9,796 nt of DNA from an uncultured Porphyromonadaceae bacterium. Its GTDB lineage: Bacteria > Bacteroidota > Bacteroidia > Bacteroidales > Barnesiellaceae_A. Under the pieces are notes generated by a model. That model was not told the DNA's origin. It saw only the letters and a list, made by a program, of their open reading frames with translations, and made no database searches. Below are positions 7,289 to 9,796 of the stretch, in pieces (position 1 is the stretch's first letter; the number at the start of each line of letters is the position of its first letter). The translations under genes were made by a program, and so were the position numbers. The DNA is taken from assembly GCA_900542255.1 (NCBI GenBank), contig UQMR01000077.1:1-9796 (forward strand), given 5' to 3'.

Positions 7289-7304
7289 GGCATCCCTTGC
7301 TTAT
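7281..7304 (+). terminator. Small hairpin overlapping the queF stop codon
   Basis: ATAAGTAAGG (7281-7290) pairs with CCTTGCTTAT (7295-7304) through ten pairs, one a T-G wobble, around a 4-nt loop. It includes the queF TAA stop and overlaps the -33 region of the next promoter. It lacks a T run, so it is a weak terminator at best. It may only mark the transcript's 3' end. Confidence 0.35.
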
Positions 7305-7327
7305 ACCCCCGATTTGTCCTATCTTTG
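7296..7327 (+). promoter_or_regulatory. Promoter of the ABC-F gene
   Basis: CTTG (7296-7299) lies exactly 20 bp before TATCTTTG (7320-7327), a perfect -7 consensus with a three-of-four -33 box. The expected start near 7332 gives a leader of about 85 nt to the ABC-F ATG at 7418. I see no obvious leader peptide or attenuator hairpin in that leader. Confidence 0.7.
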
Positions 7328-7408
7328 CACCCTCAAAGTCGGGATGGGGCATTTGTTCCGCTCGGGAATATGCGGCAGCTTGTGTTGCCGCGCAGATTTA
7401 TAAGGTAA

Positions 7409-9034
<1,626 letters not shown>

Positions 9035-9069
9035 CAAACATATAATAACACAACATACACCGAAACACT

Positions 9070-9363
9070 ATGGTAAAGCACATTGTACTATTCAAGCTCT
9101 CTGCGCCCGAGCCCGAGCGTACGCAGATTATTACCGACTTTTGCAACGCCATCATGGCATTGCCGCCCGTAATCGACGTGATACGCCGCATCGAAGTGTC
9201 GCGCAACATCAATCCTGCCGAGAAGTACGATATAGCCCTCTACTCGGAGTTCGATACCCTTGCCGACGTAACGGCCTATGCTACTCATCCCGCCCATGTG
9301 GCGGCCGCCGGCATACTGAAAGGGCATGTCGAGTCGCGCGCTTGCGTCGACTATGAGATATAG
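9070..9363 (+). CDS. Dabb-domain (stress-responsive alpha/beta-barrel) small protein
   Basis: This 97-aa protein fits the Dabb family (dimeric ferredoxin-like alpha/beta barrel). It has the opening MVKHIVLFKL strand, a long first helix (about 15-30), the strand-helix block YDIALYSEFDTLADVTAYATHPAHVAA (53-79) and a final strand near ACVDYEI. Family members are small cytoplasmic dimers of mostly unknown function, some enzymes on polyketide-like substrates. No substrate can be inferred here. It lies 36 bp after the ABC-F gene with no promoter box between, so it is probably the second gene of that transcript. A strong terminator follows the stop by about 28 bp. Confidence 0.82.
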   Translation: MVKHIVLFKLSAPEPERTQIITDFCNAIMALPPVIDVIRRIEVSRNINPAEKYDIALYSEFDTLADVTAYATHPAHVAAAGILKGHVESRACVDYEI

Positions 9364-9391
9364 TATAGTCCATTCTTGCGGACAAAATAAG

Positions 9392-9438
9392 TAAGCGTGC
9401 TGCCTGAAAATTCGTTTTTCAGGCAGCACGCTTATTTT
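9392..9438 (+). terminator. Strong intrinsic terminator after the Dabb gene
   Basis: A perfect 19-bp inverted repeat pairs 9392-9410 (TAAGCGTGCTGCCTGAAAA) with 9416-9434 around a 5-nt loop. TTTTAT follows. The stem is symmetrical, with A-rich sequence on the left and T-rich on the right, so it could also stop transcription coming leftward from the repeat region. It closes the ABC-F/Dabb transcript. Confidence 0.88.
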
Positions 9439-9530
9439 ATGGAGTTATGTACATTTCTGATAGGGTCCAATAAGCGGAGACTGATGTGTGGCGTGCATGA
9501 ATATATGTCTTGCGTCTGTTGGGGGCCGTA

Positions 9531-9796
9531 ATAGAATACAGCCTGTCATGGTTGAGCTGCATTTGAAAACTGGGTTTTCATTTGGCTCTGCGCTCGCCTT
9601 TCACTATCTTTATATAAGATAGGATGCGGCTCGGCATAGCCTGTACTTGAAAACTTTGTTTTCGTTTGGCTCTGCGCTTGCCTTTCGCTACCTTTATATA
9701 AGATAGGATGCGGCTCGGCATAGCCCGCACTTGAAAACTGTGTTTTCGTTTGGCTCTGCGCTCGCCTTTCGCTATCTTTGGATAAGATAGGCTGCG
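9531..9796 (+). repeat. Tandem array of 84-bp promoter-like repeats, continuing past the window
   Basis: Units begin at 9558, 9642 and 9726 with an exact 84-bp period; the third is cut by the window edge after 71 bp. A decayed partial unit (ATAGAATACAGCC..., from 9531) precedes the first. Each unit contains, in order, a GAAAAC-N3-GTTTTC inverted repeat, TTTGGCTCTGCGCT, CGCCTTTC(A/G)CTA(T/C)CTTT, AAGATAGG(A/C)TGCG, and in complete units GCTCGGCATAGCC. In all three, TTTG lies exactly 20 bp before TA(T/C)CTTT(A/G); the third reads TATCTTTG, a full promoter match pointing right (9749-9780). Differences between units are mostly single substitutions, so the array is fairly recent or kept similar. 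Bases 9439-9530, between the terminator and the array, show no feature that I recognise. Confidence 0.85.
9749..9780 (+). promoter_or_regulatory. Full-consensus promoter in the last visible repeat unit
   Basis: TTTG (9749-9752), a 20-bp spacer and TATCTTTG (9773-9780) match the Bacteroidetes promoter consensus exactly. The two earlier units have the same spacing but end TATCTTTA (9605-9612) and TACCTTTA (9689-9696), so only this unit looks fully active. It would drive whatever lies just past the right edge. Confidence 0.5.

Noticed and set aside
9558..9796. The tandem array as a possible CRISPR array
   Set aside because: The whole 84-bp unit is conserved, with no alternation of constant repeats and unique 30-40 bp spacers, and no cas genes are nearby.

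Overview
The window looks like chromosomal DNA from a Bacteroidales bacterium with moderately high GC. The evidence is the TAnnTTTG-type -7 boxes (TATCTTTG, TATATTTG, TACCTTTG) with TTTG-like -33 boxes about 20 bp upstream, the absence of clear Shine-Dalgarno sequences, the long (about 670 aa) urocanase, and housekeeping proteins that read as Bacteroidetes members of their families. I cannot name the genus with confidence. There is no phage, insertion sequence, CRISPR array, tRNA or rRNA. Most of the window is ordinary core metabolism.

Layout. Bases 1-2117 lie on the minus strand and hold the start of a histidine-degradation operon: hutU (urocanate hydratase), followed 20 bp later by the first 29 codons of ftcD (glutamate formimidoyltransferase), which runs off the left edge. 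A spacer of about 490 bp separates this from plus-strand genes. It holds a promoter close to hutU, a second well-formed leftward promoter, and a strong hairpin that together suggest a small RNA or a long hutU leader. Next come mutY (adenine DNA glycosylase) on an almost leaderless transcript, then phoH-purC-menG-queF (a PhoH-family ATPase, purine synthesis, menaquinone methylation, queuosine synthesis). After these come an ABC-F ATPase with its own promoter and a small Dabb-domain protein, closed by a strong intrinsic terminator.

The least expected material is non-coding. From about 9531 to the right edge runs a tandem array with an exact 84-bp period. Each unit carries a TTTG-N20-TA(T/C)CTTT(G/A) promoter-like sequence and two small inverted repeats. 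A diverged copy with a 75-bp period lies immediately upstream of phoH, and its last part supplies the apparent phoH -7 box. This looks like a dispersed, promoter-bearing intergenic repeat family. The ABC-F protein is also notable: one of its two composite ATP sites looks intact, while all three sequence elements of the other are degenerate.

Functionally, hutU and ftcD feed histidine carbon and nitrogen towards glutamate. The plus-strand genes share no single pathway and look like a loosely co-transcribed housekeeping cluster. I see no evidence of a new defence or mobile system here.
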